Source: Deltaproteobacteria bacterium (GTDB lineage: Bacteria; Myxococcota_A; Polyangia; DRWM01; JAAZOP01). From it: a stretch of DNA of 64,000 bases. The notes under the pieces are model-generated. The model was not told the origin of the DNA and made no database searches. It was given only the letters and a program-made list of their open reading frames with translations. Location of the stretch: contig JACRCX010000047.1 of NCBI GenBank assembly GCA_016218815.1, positions 62,001 to 126,000 of the forward strand. The letters run 5' to 3'. Both the position numbers and the translations under genes were made by a program. This document shows, one piece after another, positions 1 through 10,400 of the stretch (its first letter is position 1; the number at the start of each line of letters is the position of its first letter).

Positions 1-1217
1 GCCTTGCGATCGGCCGTGAACCAGACCAGCGGGATCAGCGCGAACGGGATGCCGAAACTCAGCACGACCTGGCTGAAGACCAGCGTGCGCGTCGGGTCTA
101 GGCCCATCCAGATCACGATCACCGACGGCACCATCGTCACCAGGCGCCGCACCCAGATCGGGATCTTGCGGCGCAGGAACCCCTGCATGATCACCTGGCC
201 CGACATCGTGCCCACCGCCGACGACGACAGCCCGGAGATGAGCAGCGACACGGCGAACACCCACTTCGCGGCCGATCCGAGCAGCGGTTCGAGCGTGACG
301 TGCGCCTGCTCGATCGAGCCGACGTGGGTCAGGCCGTGGGCGTGGAACGTCGAGGCGGCCATGACCAGCATCGCCGCGTTGACCAACCCCGCCATGCCCA
401 TCGCCAGCAGGACGTCGATCACCTCGTAGCGGAACAGCCGCTTGAGCTGCACGGGATCCCGCACCACCACCCGGCCCTGCGTCAGCGCGGAGTGGACGTA
501 GATGACGTGCGGCATGACGGTGGCGCCCAGGATCCCCGTGGCCAGGAGCACGCTCTCCGCCCCGCGGAACTGCGGCACGACCGCGTGGTGCAGCACCATG
601 CCCCAGTCCGGCTGGTCGAAGATCGTCTCGATGATGTAGCAGAGCGCGATCGCCCCCACCATCGCCGTGATCACCGCCTCGAGCGGCCGGAAGCCGTAGC
701 GCTCGAGCCCGAGGATCAGGAAGGTGGCGACCCCGGTGGCCAGCGCCGCCACCCACAGCGGCGTGCCGGTAAGGAGGTACAGGCCGAGCGCCGCGCCGAG
801 GAACTCGGCCAGGTCCGTGGCCATCGCCACCCCCTCGGCCAGCACCCACATCGTCCAGACCACCGACCGGGGGAACCGGTCGCGGCAATGCTCCGCGAGG
901 TTCCGGCCGGTCGCAATGCCGAGCTTGGCGGAGAGCGACTGGATCAGCATCGCCATCAGGTTGCTGACCACGACGACCCAGACCAGCAGGTAGCCGAACT
1001 GCGCGCCCCCCTGGATGTTCGTCGCGAAGTTCCCCGGGTCCATGTAGGCGACGCTCGCGATGAACGCGGGCCCCAGGAACGGGAGCAGCCGGCGCACGCC
1101 CGTGCGCCCGCCCGAACCGTCGAGCACTCCCTTGGCCGCCGCAATCGTGGACACGTCGCCCGGCCGAACCTCGACCGCAGACGTATCGTTCCCCTCCGCC
1201 GGCCCGCCCGTACTCAT
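1..1217 (-). CDS. mntH: Nramp-family divalent metal transporter, 3' end cut by the window edge
   Basis: An inner-membrane, proton-coupled importer of Mn2+/Fe2+-type ions by family. The reading frame starts with ATG at 1217 and stays open to the window edge (405 codons). The TM1 signature AYMDPGNFATN is present, with the metal-binding Asp and Asn of DPGN, and the TM6 signature MPHVIYVHS is also present. The protein alternates long hydrophobic segments with short loops, as expected for an 11-12 TM LeuT-fold carrier. About 20 hydrophilic residues precede the first helix. No clear Shine-Dalgarno sequence lies before the ATG, so the start is less certain than the identity. It is the last gene of a minus-strand run, 69 bases after the beta-helix gene. 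Only the C-terminal end is missing. Confidence 0.9.
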   Translation of the reverse strand, partial: MSTGGPAEGNDTSAVEVRPGDVSTIAAAKGVLDGSGGRTGVRRLLPFLGPAFIASVAYMDPGNFATNIQGGAQFGYLLVWVVVVSNLMAMLIQSLSAKLGIATGRNLAEHCRDRFPRSVVWTMWVLAEGVAMATDLAEFLGAALGLYLLTGTPLWVAALATGVATFLILGLERYGFRPLEAVITAMVGAIALCYIIETIFDQPDWGMVLHHAVVPQFRGAESVLLATGILGATVMPHVIYVHSALTQGRVVVRDPVQLKRLFRYEVIDVLLAMGMAGLVNAAMLVMAASTFHAHGLTHVGSIEQAHVTLEPLLGSAAKWVFAVSLLISGLSSSAVGTMSGQVIMQGFLRRKIPIWVRRLVTMVPSVIVIWMGLDPTRTLVFSQVVLSFGIPFALIPLVWFTADRK

Positions 1218-1286
1218 TCGGCGCACAATAAGAACAAGTCCGGCTTTCGGCAACACCCCACCCCGGAGACGCGGGGGCCCTGGCCG

Positions 1287-4200
1287 TCAGCGGCGCCGGC
1301 GCCGCGCGAAGCCGGCCGCGAGCGCGGCGCCCGACGCCAGGGCGAGCGCGACGGGGACCGGACCCCCGGCGGCCCGGCACCCGCAGCCGCCGCCGTCACC
1401 GCCCGCGGGTACGACGTCCGGCGGCAGCTCCTCGTCGGCCCACGGAGTCGCGATCGCCACACTGCCGTCGGTCGGGCCGACGTCGATCGCGAACGGCGCC
1501 CCCGGATCGTCCGGATCGAATTCGATGGCGCCACGGTCCAGCGCCGCGCCCTTCCGCCCGTCGTCCAGCCGAAACTTCGCCAGGAGGGCCACGAGCACCT
1601 CGGGCAGCGGACCGCCCGTGTCCACCGCAAGCGTGCTCGCCGCCGTCAGCCGGAAGTCCTGCCACGAGCCGTCCGAGACGGCCGGATCGTAGCCCGCGAA
1701 CAGCGGGTCCCCCTCCCGTCCGTCCGACTCCAGCCCGATCGCCTGGACGTCGCCCAGCCCCGGCAGCTCGCGGTACCCGCTCCCGTCGACGTGCCCCGCC
1801 ACGATCCCCGGCGAATGGCTCGGCCACGCCTCGTACCCGACCAGGTGGAAGAGGTCGTGGTCCAGCTCGACCTCGCCCCGCAGGATGCGCTCGTCGCCGA
1901 CCGCGACCGCGAAACGCTGGAGGTGGACGAAGATGTTGTTGACCGCGTGGAAGTCCGTGTTCGCGTCGGACAACGCCGCGCGGATGCCCAGGTCGAATCC
2001 GTCCGGGCTGTTGACGAAGGTGTTGTTGGCCATCACCACCGGCTGGTCGTACCAGCTCCCGCTCGCCATGAAGCCCGCCAGTCCGTTCTCGTAGGCGATG
2101 TTGCGGAAGAACGTGATGCCTCCGGCGTAGTCGATGTAGTACCCCATCCCCGCCTTGCCGTGGTACGTCCAGTTGTCCCGCTGCTCGGAAACCCAGGCCC
2201 AGCCGACGTTGTTGCGAGAGACGTTCTCCGTCACGAGCACGTCCCGGAAGCTGTCGCTGTCGTCCCCGACGGCGCCCCAGAACTTCAGGCCGCCCGCGTC
2301 CGTCGCGTTCTGCACGCACCGCTCGAACAGGTTGCCCCGGACCAGGACGTCACCCGTCAGGATGTCCTCCGGCGGCACCCCGTACCGCCGGTCGGAGGCT
2401 GTCTGCGCCTGCGAGAAGTGCACCCCGTTGTGCGCGATGTCGTGCACCCAGTTGCCCTCGAACAGCAGGTGGTCCGCGCGGTGGAAGCTCAGCCCCACCG
2501 CCCCCTGCTCGTTGTCCCTGAATCCCACCCGTGCGAACTCGTTGTGCACGATCAGGAAATCCGTGATGCCCGGCCGCACCCAGTCCCGCCCGTCGCCCGC
2601 CCAGGTGAAGATCGCCAGACTGTCGATGTCGTGGATCACCGAGTCCCGCAGCACCAGGTGCCGGATCTGGCTTCCCGCCGGCGAGCCCGTGACCGGCGCC
2701 TGACCCACGAACAGCCCGCGCGTCGCCCACCCGACATCCAGGCCCGCCAGCGTCAGCCCGTACGACCGATCCGCCTCGCGGTCGCTGTTGGAGACGCTCA
2801 CCCCCTCGCCTTCGAAGACCGCCAAATCCAGATCGCGCAGCTCGACGTACGAGCGGTGCGACAGCTCAAAGCCCGTCTCGCGGACCGAGATCTCCACCCC
2901 CAGCTCGGCCGGCGAACGGCCGTCGGGCGTCCAGACGTAGAGCGTTCCCGTCGCCTCGTCGAAATGCCACTCGCCGGGCGTGTCCATGAATTTCGCCAGC
3001 CCCTCGAGGAAGTACTTCGAGTTCCACCCGAGCGCCGGGTTCGCCGGGTCGTGGTCGAACCAGCATCCCTCCGTGTACCCCTCGGGCAGCATCTCCAGCC
3101 GCACGTGGCCCGGCTCGACCGTCTCGGCCACGCGCCGGCGGTACGTGTAGTGCCCGCTCCAGCAGTCCTTGACGAAGACGATGGCCCCGGTGACGTCGCC
3201 CAGGCTCGCCAGGCTGCCGGGCTCGACGCCGGCCGGCGCGACGTCGTCGTGGTAGTCCAGGAGGTGCCGGTCGGAACGGTCGTCGAAGTCGCAGTCCGCC
3301 TCGGCCGCCGGGTCGCACGTCGTGACCCGCGCTCCGCCCTCCGCCGCCCACCAGAACTCGTGGTGCTTCCACTCCGTCGCCACCTGCCAGTCGGGCTCGC
3401 GCGCGCGCGGCAGGCGCGTGAACGAGCCGTCGGCGGCGCGGACCAGCACGAAAACCGGTGCACGCTCGACCCCCAGCGGCGTGAGGTCCGCCTCCCAGAT
3501 CGTCGCGACCGCCGGGTCCACGCCGGGCGGGAGGTCCAGCTCCCCCGCGTCCGTGACCCGCGTCCAGGCCGCGTCCGCCGCCGGCTCGGACCCCAGGACG
3601 TGGACCGTGCCCCGCCCACCCGACGCGACGAACGCGATCGGCTCGTCCTCCGTTCCGTCCGTCGGAGGCACGACCGACTCGCGGTAGTCGCCCGGCGCGA
3701 CATGCACCACCGTCCCCGGCGCCGACAGCGTCGCCGCCGCCGAGATCGTCGCGAGAGGCACGCCGCTCCCGGTCCCCTCGGCCTCGTCGTCCCCTCCCGC
3801 CCCGTCGACCCACAGCTCGGGATACGCCGCGAACAGCAGCGCGCCCTCGTCGAAGTACACCGTCCCCGACGGCACGGTCCCGCTCCAGTTCCCGTCGGGC
3901 TTGCCGATCAAGAGCACCGTCACGAAGTCCGCCGCGTGCGCCACCCCCTCGACGATTCGCGGCGCGCCGTCGCCCACCCATACGCCGATCCAGTCGTGCG
4001 GCCGGCACCCCAGGACGATCGTCTGCCAGTCGTTCGCCACCGGCACGGAAACGTCGTCGAGCGAGCCGTCGGGCAGCTCGAGCACGACCGAGTAGGTACC
4101 GCCCTCCTGCCGCAGCCGCAGCCCCGCCATCACGTTCCAGTCCGCGTCCCGGTAGCGGACCAGCGCCACGGTCTCCCCACCCGGTATGGTCGCGCCGTTG

Positions 4201-4538
4201 GGATGGAACGAGAACCCCCAGTACGTGTCGCGGGGAAACTCGAGGTGCGGCCACGGCGTGAGGTTGTAGAGCTGCAAGTACGTCTGGTCGGCGCCGGAGA
4301 CGTCGACCGCGAGCCCGCCGGCGCTTGCTCCGTGCGCCGCCGCCGCGGTCACCCGGATGCGCCCCTCCCCCTGGTCCTCCCACCGCTCGCCCAGCCCCGG
4401 CCCGTCGAACTCGTCGCGCCACACCTCCCGCGCCGTCGGCCACGTCGGCGGCGCCCCCGCCGCGACCTCGGGCGCCAGCATGACCCACGTCAGAACGACG
4501 AAACGCACGGTTCGACGGCGCCGACGCACACCGGCCAT
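1287..4538 (-). CDS. Secreted right-handed beta-helix protein with MYXO-CTERM-like tail
   Basis: A 1083-residue exported protein, probably surface-anchored. The start at 4538 is preceded by a GGAAGAGGGGG-type ribosome site and begins with an Arg-rich n-region, a hydrophobic core and an AAG-type cleavage site. The N-terminal third resembles a lectin/glucanase-like sandwich (YWGFSFHPNG, DDWQTIVLG-type segments). The centre holds right-handed beta-helix repeats seen as recurring motifs such as LVLRDSVIHDI, LFEGNWVHDIAHNG and VLVRGNLFERC, as in PF13229 polysaccharide-binding or -cleaving proteins. The C-terminus has a GGGCGC cluster, a hydrophobic helix and a final Arg run, the layout of MYXO-CTERM sorting tails. 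The substrate is unknown. The frame continues open upstream of 4538 but overlaps the next gene there, so longer starts were rejected. Confidence 0.85.
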   Translation of the reverse strand: MAGVRRRRRTVRFVVLTWVMLAPEVAAGAPPTWPTAREVWRDEFDGPGLGERWEDQGEGRIRVTAAAAHGASAGGLAVDVSGADQTYLQLYNLTPWPHLEFPRDTYWGFSFHPNGATIPGGETVALVRYRDADWNVMAGLRLRQEGGTYSVVLELPDGSLDDVSVPVANDWQTIVLGCRPHDWIGVWVGDGAPRIVEGVAHAADFVTVLLIGKPDGNWSGTVPSGTVYFDEGALLFAAYPELWVDGAGGDDEAEGTGSGVPLATISAAATLSAPGTVVHVAPGDYRESVVPPTDGTEDEPIAFVASGGRGTVHVLGSEPAADAAWTRVTDAGELDLPPGVDPAVATIWEADLTPLGVERAPVFVLVRAADGSFTRLPRAREPDWQVATEWKHHEFWWAAEGGARVTTCDPAAEADCDFDDRSDRHLLDYHDDVAPAGVEPGSLASLGDVTGAIVFVKDCWSGHYTYRRRVAETVEPGHVRLEMLPEGYTEGCWFDHDPANPALGWNSKYFLEGLAKFMDTPGEWHFDEATGTLYVWTPDGRSPAELGVEISVRETGFELSHRSYVELRDLDLAVFEGEGVSVSNSDREADRSYGLTLAGLDVGWATRGLFVGQAPVTGSPAGSQIRHLVLRDSVIHDIDSLAIFTWAGDGRDWVRPGITDFLIVHNEFARVGFRDNEQGAVGLSFHRADHLLFEGNWVHDIAHNGVHFSQAQTASDRRYGVPPEDILTGDVLVRGNLFERCVQNATDAGGLKFWGAVGDDSDSFRDVLVTENVSRNNVGWAWVSEQRDNWTYHGKAGMGYYIDYAGGITFFRNIAYENGLAGFMASGSWYDQPVVMANNTFVNSPDGFDLGIRAALSDANTDFHAVNNIFVHLQRFAVAVGDERILRGEVELDHDLFHLVGYEAWPSHSPGIVAGHVDGSGYRELPGLGDVQAIGLESDGREGDPLFAGYDPAVSDGSWQDFRLTAASTLAVDTGGPLPEVLVALLAKFRLDDGRKGAALDRGAIEFDPDDPGAPFAIDVGPTDGSVAIATPWADEELPPDVVPAGGDGGGCGCRAAGGPVPVALALASGAALAAGFARRRRR

Positions 4539-4633
4539 GATCCGCCCCCTCTTCCTTGCCCCTCTTTGCGTCCTTTGCGGTTCTTTGCGTCCTTTGCGCG
4601 AGCTCCCGCCCGGTTCTTCCCTGCGGCGTTCTC

Positions 4634-5755
4634 TCAGGGCAGGCACAGCCCCACCGACCCGTTGCCGTAGACGTCGGTGCAGGTACCCGTGTCGCAGACC
4701 GGCGCAGAGAGCAGGCAGTAGCGCAGGCATCGGATGTTGGACAGATCGATGAGGTGGCAGGCGTAGCCTCCCTGACAACCGTCCACCAGGCAATCGGCGC
4801 CGTCGCCGCCCGGACCCGCCGTGCCGCAGTACGTCCTCAGGGTCGGAGCGGAAATCACCCGGCACGCCCCGCCCACCGGACACCCGAAGTTCGTCACCGG
4901 AACGCACGCGCTCGCCGCCGGCTCGCAGAACCCGTAGAGCGTCCCCGTGAACCACCCTCCCAGACACTCCGTGGCCGGACAGTCCGAGGAACTGGTGCAG
5001 AACCGCTGGCACGAGAACTGGCCGAACGGCGGCAGGCACTGCGCTCCCGTCACGCAGTCGTCCATCATCATCGTGCACGGCGCGCCCACCACCGCCGAGC
5101 CGGCGGGAGCGCATCGCTCCACGAAGCTGCCGCTGGCCGTCGCCACGATGCAACGCTCGCCGTCCCCGCAACCGCACTGCCGCGACAGGTGGCACGGACC
5201 GCCCAGCTCGCCCGCGCAGTCCCCGTCCGCCTCGGCTTCCCCGCCATCGTCCACATCAAGGTCGCCGTCCGGTTCGGCCTCGCCCTCGCCTTCGCCCTCG
5301 CCCTCCACGCCGACGTCCCCTTCGCCATCGACGTCAACCCCCTCCCCCGCGTCGGCGTCGCCGGCTTCGTCCTCCGCGTCGGGGCCTCCGTCGGGCGACG
5401 TATCGGCGACGCACACCAGGTCCCCGCCGGCCGCCGCATGGTAGCCCTCGAAACAGTCGCAGGCCGGCCGCTCGCCCGCGCCGACGCGGCACCAGCCGTG
5501 ACCGCCGCACAGGATGCCGTCGCACGGCACGGCAGGGTTGTCCGCGATGCACGCGAGCCCCTCCGGGTGCATCCCGTCCGGGCACGCGCACCACGCGAAG
5601 CCGCCCTCCTCGAAACAGGTCCCTATCCCGCTGCACGCCGCCGACCCGCAGGTCCGCGGCTGTCCCGAGGGCGAGGACTCGCCGCCGCACGCCGACGCGC
5701 CGATCGCGCACGCCGCCGGAACGGCGAGGAGGAGAATCGATTTCGTCCGTGCCAT
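4634..5755 (-). CDS. Cys-rich EGF-like secreted lipoprotein
   Basis: A 373-residue exported protein. ATG at 5755 is followed by a short signal peptide ending in a lipobox-like GASAC, so it is probably lipid-anchored. Residues of about 35-115 contain two EGF-like modules (patterns such as CGSAACSGIGTC and CDGILCGGHGWC followed by C-x-C). An acidic linker of alternating Gly-Glu and Asp follows, then further Cys-rich blocks (CHLSRQCGCGDGERC and others) to the C-terminus. Disulfide-rich modules joined by acidic linkers are typical of extracellular lipoproteins in Myxococcota. A GGAG lies about 10 bases before the start. It is followed 95 bases downstream by the beta-helix gene on the same strand. 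The ligand and role are unknown. Confidence 0.8.
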   Translation of the reverse strand: MARTKSILLLAVPAACAIGASACGGESSPSGQPRTCGSAACSGIGTCFEEGGFAWCACPDGMHPEGLACIADNPAVPCDGILCGGHGWCRVGAGERPACDCFEGYHAAAGGDLVCVADTSPDGGPDAEDEAGDADAGEGVDVDGEGDVGVEGEGEGEGEAEPDGDLDVDDGGEAEADGDCAGELGGPCHLSRQCGCGDGERCIVATASGSFVERCAPAGSAVVGAPCTMMMDDCVTGAQCLPPFGQFSCQRFCTSSSDCPATECLGGWFTGTLYGFCEPAASACVPVTNFGCPVGGACRVISAPTLRTYCGTAGPGGDGADCLVDGCQGGYACHLIDLSNIRCLRYCLLSAPVCDTGTCTDVYGNGSVGLCLP

Positions 5756-5999
5756 GTCCAGGCTCCCTCGGCGGCTCCGTACGCGCCGGTTCATTCCGAG
5801 CATAGGCCGGGGGAACGGCGGCGGCAAGGCGCCGGAACGCCGGAACCGGGAACGCCTGGTACGGCGCAGGGATGATCTGCGGGAGAACAGGGTCACGGGC
5901 CGGGGGCCCACCGGGCGCGTGCGGGACTGCGGCACGACCCGAATGGAGAAGGTGCACAGCCCCGGGGGGACCGTTCCACCACGAGGTCCGACGGCGGAA

Positions 6000-7418
6000 C
6001 TACAGCACCGGCAACGAGCAATCCCAGAGGTCGTCGACGACGCCGGCCGAGCCGATCTCCTCGTAGAACAGCACGTGGTACTCGTCGCCGTTGGGGTAGA
6101 GCGACGGCCAGAACTGGAATCCGGGCCAGTCTTCGACGCGCAACTCCGTCATCGTGGGAAGGTGCAGCACGTAGATCGTCTGCTCCTCGTCGTCGGCGTC
6201 GTGGTACGGGTCGGGGTCGTGCCGCTGGTCCTCGTACGCCAGCCACGGGCCTCGTCCGGCGAGACGGGGGCCGTGCATGCCGTCGGACGTTACGAGCGGT
6301 TGCTCGGTTTCCGTGGTCCGGTTCCAGCCCCAGATCTGGGTGCGACACGGCACGAACCGTCCGCATTCCGGGTACCCGCGGGAGTCCAGCCACGCGATCC
6401 ACTCGGGGGTGATGACGGCGCCCCAGCGGCCGTCGCAACTCGAGGTCGGGATGTCCTCGCACTGTCGCCGCACGATGAGGCGGCGTTCGCCGGTTTCCAG
6501 ATCGACGAGGGTGAAGAACGTCTGATCGTTGAGCGCGATCCCGTCGAGCAATCTCACCCCGATCACTCCGCTGTCGCCCGGCACGAGGTCGGTCTTCTCC
6601 CCCGTCTCGATGTTCAGCGCGTACGCCAGCCAGAGATACATCGTCTCCTCGCTGGCGTCCCTCCACGTCACCCAGGGATAGTCGAGGGTCACGGAGTCCA
6701 TCGTCGTGCGAAACGGATCACCTGCGTTGGCGGCAAGGGAACGACGGGCCATCGTCTCGATGTCCAGCAAGTTCAATTCGTTGTGCGTGACGTACTCCGT
6801 GGCGGAGGTATCCTCGAAGTAGGTCCGCACGTACGCAATCCGTCGCGGGCCATCCAACGACGGATCCGTAGCTAGCTTCGTTCCGTCCGACGCGACATCG
6901 GACAAGTCGTCGAGGATCCCTGGGGTGCCGGTCGACCAATTGAAGGTTCGCAGCGTGTCGGGAAGCCAAGGGTCCGCGCCATCCGAGCCCGAATGAACGA
7001 CCAAGGGCCCCGTTCCGGTGGCCGGCGGGACGGTCCCACCCCGCGGCTTCGGTACCTTCCGGCACGTGATGCCCGGAGAGGCGGCATCGCGCGTCTCGAT
7101 GACGATGTCACCACCGTCTTCCGCTGTCGTGTCGGGTTCGGAGTCACCCAGGTCGTCGTCGCGGCCATCCTCGGGCGTGCCGTCCCCTGCGTCTCCCTCC
7201 CCTCCGTCGTCTCCGCACGTCACCGAACAGCCGCAAGTCCCCCCGGCGCAACTCCCATAGCAGCGCCCCACCGCCCGGCACTCCGACTCGCAGGTCTCAA
7301 ACGTGCACCCCGTCTCGACCCCGGCATCCGAGGCAGAATCGCCGCCGCATCGGCAGGCGATGACGAGAAACAGCCCGAGTGCCGCGGCCGCGGGGACGCC
7401 TACCCGACGGAGTCGCAT
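6000..7418 (-). CDS. Lipoprotein with Cys-rich head and TolB-like beta-propeller body
   Basis: A 472-residue lipoprotein with a signal ending in FLVIAC. A short Cys-rich block (CTFETCESECRAVGRC) and an Asp/Glu/Gly linker precede a body of repeated beta-strand units such as RRIAYVRTYFED, VTLDYPWVTWRD, ITPEWIAWLDSRG and RGPWLAYEDQRHD. These read like WD40/TolB-type propeller blades in which residues around W/A-Y-x-D recur. It starts 2 bases after the stop codon of the gene upstream, so the two are probably translated from one transcript. No catalytic motif was seen. By family such proteins bind partners or periplasmic debris; the actual role is unknown. Confidence 0.75.
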   Translation of the reverse strand: MRLRRVGVPAAAALGLFLVIACRCGGDSASDAGVETGCTFETCESECRAVGRCYGSCAGGTCGCSVTCGDDGGEGDAGDGTPEDGRDDDLGDSEPDTTAEDGGDIVIETRDAASPGITCRKVPKPRGGTVPPATGTGPLVVHSGSDGADPWLPDTLRTFNWSTGTPGILDDLSDVASDGTKLATDPSLDGPRRIAYVRTYFEDTSATEYVTHNELNLLDIETMARRSLAANAGDPFRTTMDSVTLDYPWVTWRDASEETMYLWLAYALNIETGEKTDLVPGDSGVIGVRLLDGIALNDQTFFTLVDLETGERRLIVRRQCEDIPTSSCDGRWGAVITPEWIAWLDSRGYPECGRFVPCRTQIWGWNRTTETEQPLVTSDGMHGPRLAGRGPWLAYEDQRHDPDPYHDADDEEQTIYVLHLPTMTELRVEDWPGFQFWPSLYPNGDEYHVLFYEEIGSAGVVDDLWDCSLPVL

Positions 7419-7420
7419 CC

Positions 7421-10400
7421 CTACTGCCTCTCGGCAACGTACAGGGCCGCCGGTCCCTTGCGCATCGCGAACGCCCCGGTGGCCGCCGTCCCGCTCACCC
7501 AGTCGGGCACGTCGTGCGGCCCGGCGTGCGTCCAGATGCCGTCCTCCCACGCGTACTTGCTCGCTTCCCCGCAGCTGCGGTTGACGTAGAGAAGGTCGCC
7601 GTCCGCACGCAGCGCCGTCGCCAGACCCGTGCGGACCGGCGGAGAGAACGTCGGGAGAAGTCCTCCCCGGAAGTCGAGCACGTGGACGTACCCGAGCAGG
7701 TCCAGGTACAGCCGGTGACCGTCCTCGTCCGCCGCCACTCGGCCGACCAGCGGGCAGAAACCGCTCGCGTCGCAGACGAGGTCCGCCACGGTGTGGAACG
7801 CCGAACAGCCGGTCGCCGGAGTCGCCCAGGCGAGACCGCTCGGCAGGGCCGCAACCCGAAGGTCGGTGAGGACCGTCGGCGCCGCCGGGTTCGTCACGTC
7901 CAGCACGAGGATCGATCGGAGGCCGAGGACGTACGCCCGCCCTCCATCGACGAACACCCGCCGGGCCTTGCCGCACGTCGGCAGCCGAGCGGTCTCCGTG
8001 CCGTCAACCAGGGAGTACACCGTCAGACCGCTCCGGTCGGCGACCAACGCGTAGTCCCCGGCGAGGGCGACGTCATTCGCGGGGCGGCTGAAGCGGACGG
8101 TCCGGACCGGGACGAGCGCCCCGTCGGACTCCAGGCGATTCCATTGGATCTCGCGCTCCTTCACCGCGCCCACGAAACCGTTCGCGGCAACGACTGCCTG
8201 GATCCCCGGCGTCCGGTGCTCGGCCACGATCTCCGCCGGCGCGGATGGCGCGCGGCAGACGAGCGTAGTGGAAGCCGGGTCGCATCTCATCCTTCCCTGG
8301 AACGGGAAGCCGGCGCCGCCCGCGCCGCAGCGCGCGCCCCACCCGAGGTCCGCCATTCCGTCGCCGTCGCAGTCCTTGGTCTCGTCCATCGCATAGGACT
8401 CGGCCAAGGACTCCCACGTCCCCGCAGCCAGCGTCCACGCCCAGTCTGCGCGCGCCGCGCCGGCAGGATTCGCCAGGACCGTAATGCCGGCACCGGCGGC
8501 GTCCGGCAACAACTTCTCTCTGCCCACCGTGACCGGACAGCCCGTGCCCGAGCACGGACCGGCGACGCGCCGCCACGTTTCCGAACCGAGGTTGAACGCC
8601 CACAGGTCGTTGAACGCGACTCCGCCGGCCGTCCCGCCGAAGACGAGCAACTCGCTCGTGGCAGGTCGGAAGGCGAGCGCGGGCTGCACGCGCGGCGATG
8701 GTCCGACCCCCGCCGTGAGCTTCACGGCGGCCCCGGTGTCCAGATCGATCTTCCAAAGGTCGTCGCTCGGACCCGACGATTGACGGCCGCCGAACAGCCA
8801 GAGGTGCTGATCGACCACGGCTGATCCCGCCTCGGTCAAGCCATCATCCACCCCGGGAAGGGCCCCCACCAGGCGCCACTGCCCGTCGTAGAGCCAGATG
8901 TCGTCCAGCAGTCCGTCGTCCCCTTCGCCGCCGACGAGAACGACGCGGGCCCGTGCCTTCTCCGGAGCGGGCGGTCCGCCGCCGGATGCCGCGCCGGCCG
9001 CATCGCCCCACGAACCTCCGGTGACCGGCCCACCCCCGAGTGAGAACTCGGACCGGAAGGTGCCCGGCGCCAGCGCCGACCCGATGCGCGCGGAGGGCCA
9101 CGGGGCGTTCGACCCGCGGGACACCTCGGACAGCGCGAAGTACGCGCGAGGTTCCTCCGTCCCGATGATCATCGGCTGCTGGAGCGCGGCCACCCAGAAC
9201 TGATCGCTCTTGCCCCCGGCGGCGTCAACGCCGCCGAACGTGGCGTAGGCATCGATGCCGTCCCGTCCGAGTTGCAGGAATGTCAGTGACGACTCGCGCA
9301 GCGCGAACCGGCCGTCGACGACCTTCGAGCCGACGAGGTTCGCGTATTGCTTGCCCGCCGCGTCCCAGCCATAGACCAGGAGCCCGCCGACGTGGTCGCC
9401 GGGGTCGTCGAAGAGGTAGTCCACGCAGTAGATGCAGTCCCCGCCGAGCAGAGCTGCGAACGCCGGTTTGAGCGGCGCCTTCCCGATCGGGCCCCAGGCT
9501 TCGCTGCCGTACGGCGTGTGGTACGGGCCGATGATGTCGACCAGTCGCTCCCACACCGGACCGTCGCCGAACCGGCAGTCGTGGGCGTTCCCGCCCAGCC
9601 GTGCGGAGAGGTAGCGATTGCCTTCGTCCTGCCGGGACCACCCGCCGTAGCCGGCCACCAGGCTGCGAGCAGGCTCGAGCCAGAGGAACGAGTCGCGGGC
9701 TTGGTCGCGCGTAAAAAGTGGCGCGCCCGAATCATCCGTGAGATCACCGTGGTCGGTGAGGAAGTTCCACTTCTGGACGATGTAACGCCCGTCCTCCGCA
9801 GGGTCGAACGCATCGGGCGACCGGGTGTACGGGGCGTACCAGGAAAACCAGTCGCCCGTGGTTTCCCAACGGGCGCTGGTCGGGTCGCGCGAATCGCTAC
9901 CGAGGTACAGTCGCCGGTAGTTGTAAGGCGGATGGGCGGGTTCGCCGGCGCCATCGGAGGGCTGGTCCGGCCAACTCGCCTGCTTCCAGCGTCCCTCCGT
10001 GCCGTCGCCTCCTTGCTGCGGGCAGCGCGTCTCGCCGCACTGGTGAGAGTCCATCTCCGCATCTGTGCACGCGCATCGCCAGAACCAGGTCTGGAGGCTG
10101 AGCGTGAAGTTTCGCGACGCCTGGTCGTGACCACCGCCCGGGTCATCATGGGCGCCGAGCGACGGATCGTAGTCCTCGTTCGCGTCTGGATCGGCGAAGC
10201 CCACCGTGCAGATGCCGATCGACGCCGGTTCGCCGTCGTAGCACGTGCAGTCCTCGACTCCCGTCGGGCTGTGGGTCCCGTCGCACCGCTCCCCCTCGTG
10301 TCCGGGGACGGCGGAGACTCGTTCGACCTTGCCGCTCCCCATGATCTCCGCGCCCGACGAGCCCAGCAACGACTTGCACTTCACCACGCACGGCGTCGCG

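Noticed and set aside
300..4670. A 1456-codon + strand frame, rich in Arg, Pro and His
   Set aside because: It is antisense to the Nramp and beta-helix genes. Very GC-rich DNA keeps such shadow frames open; it has no domain or natural composition.
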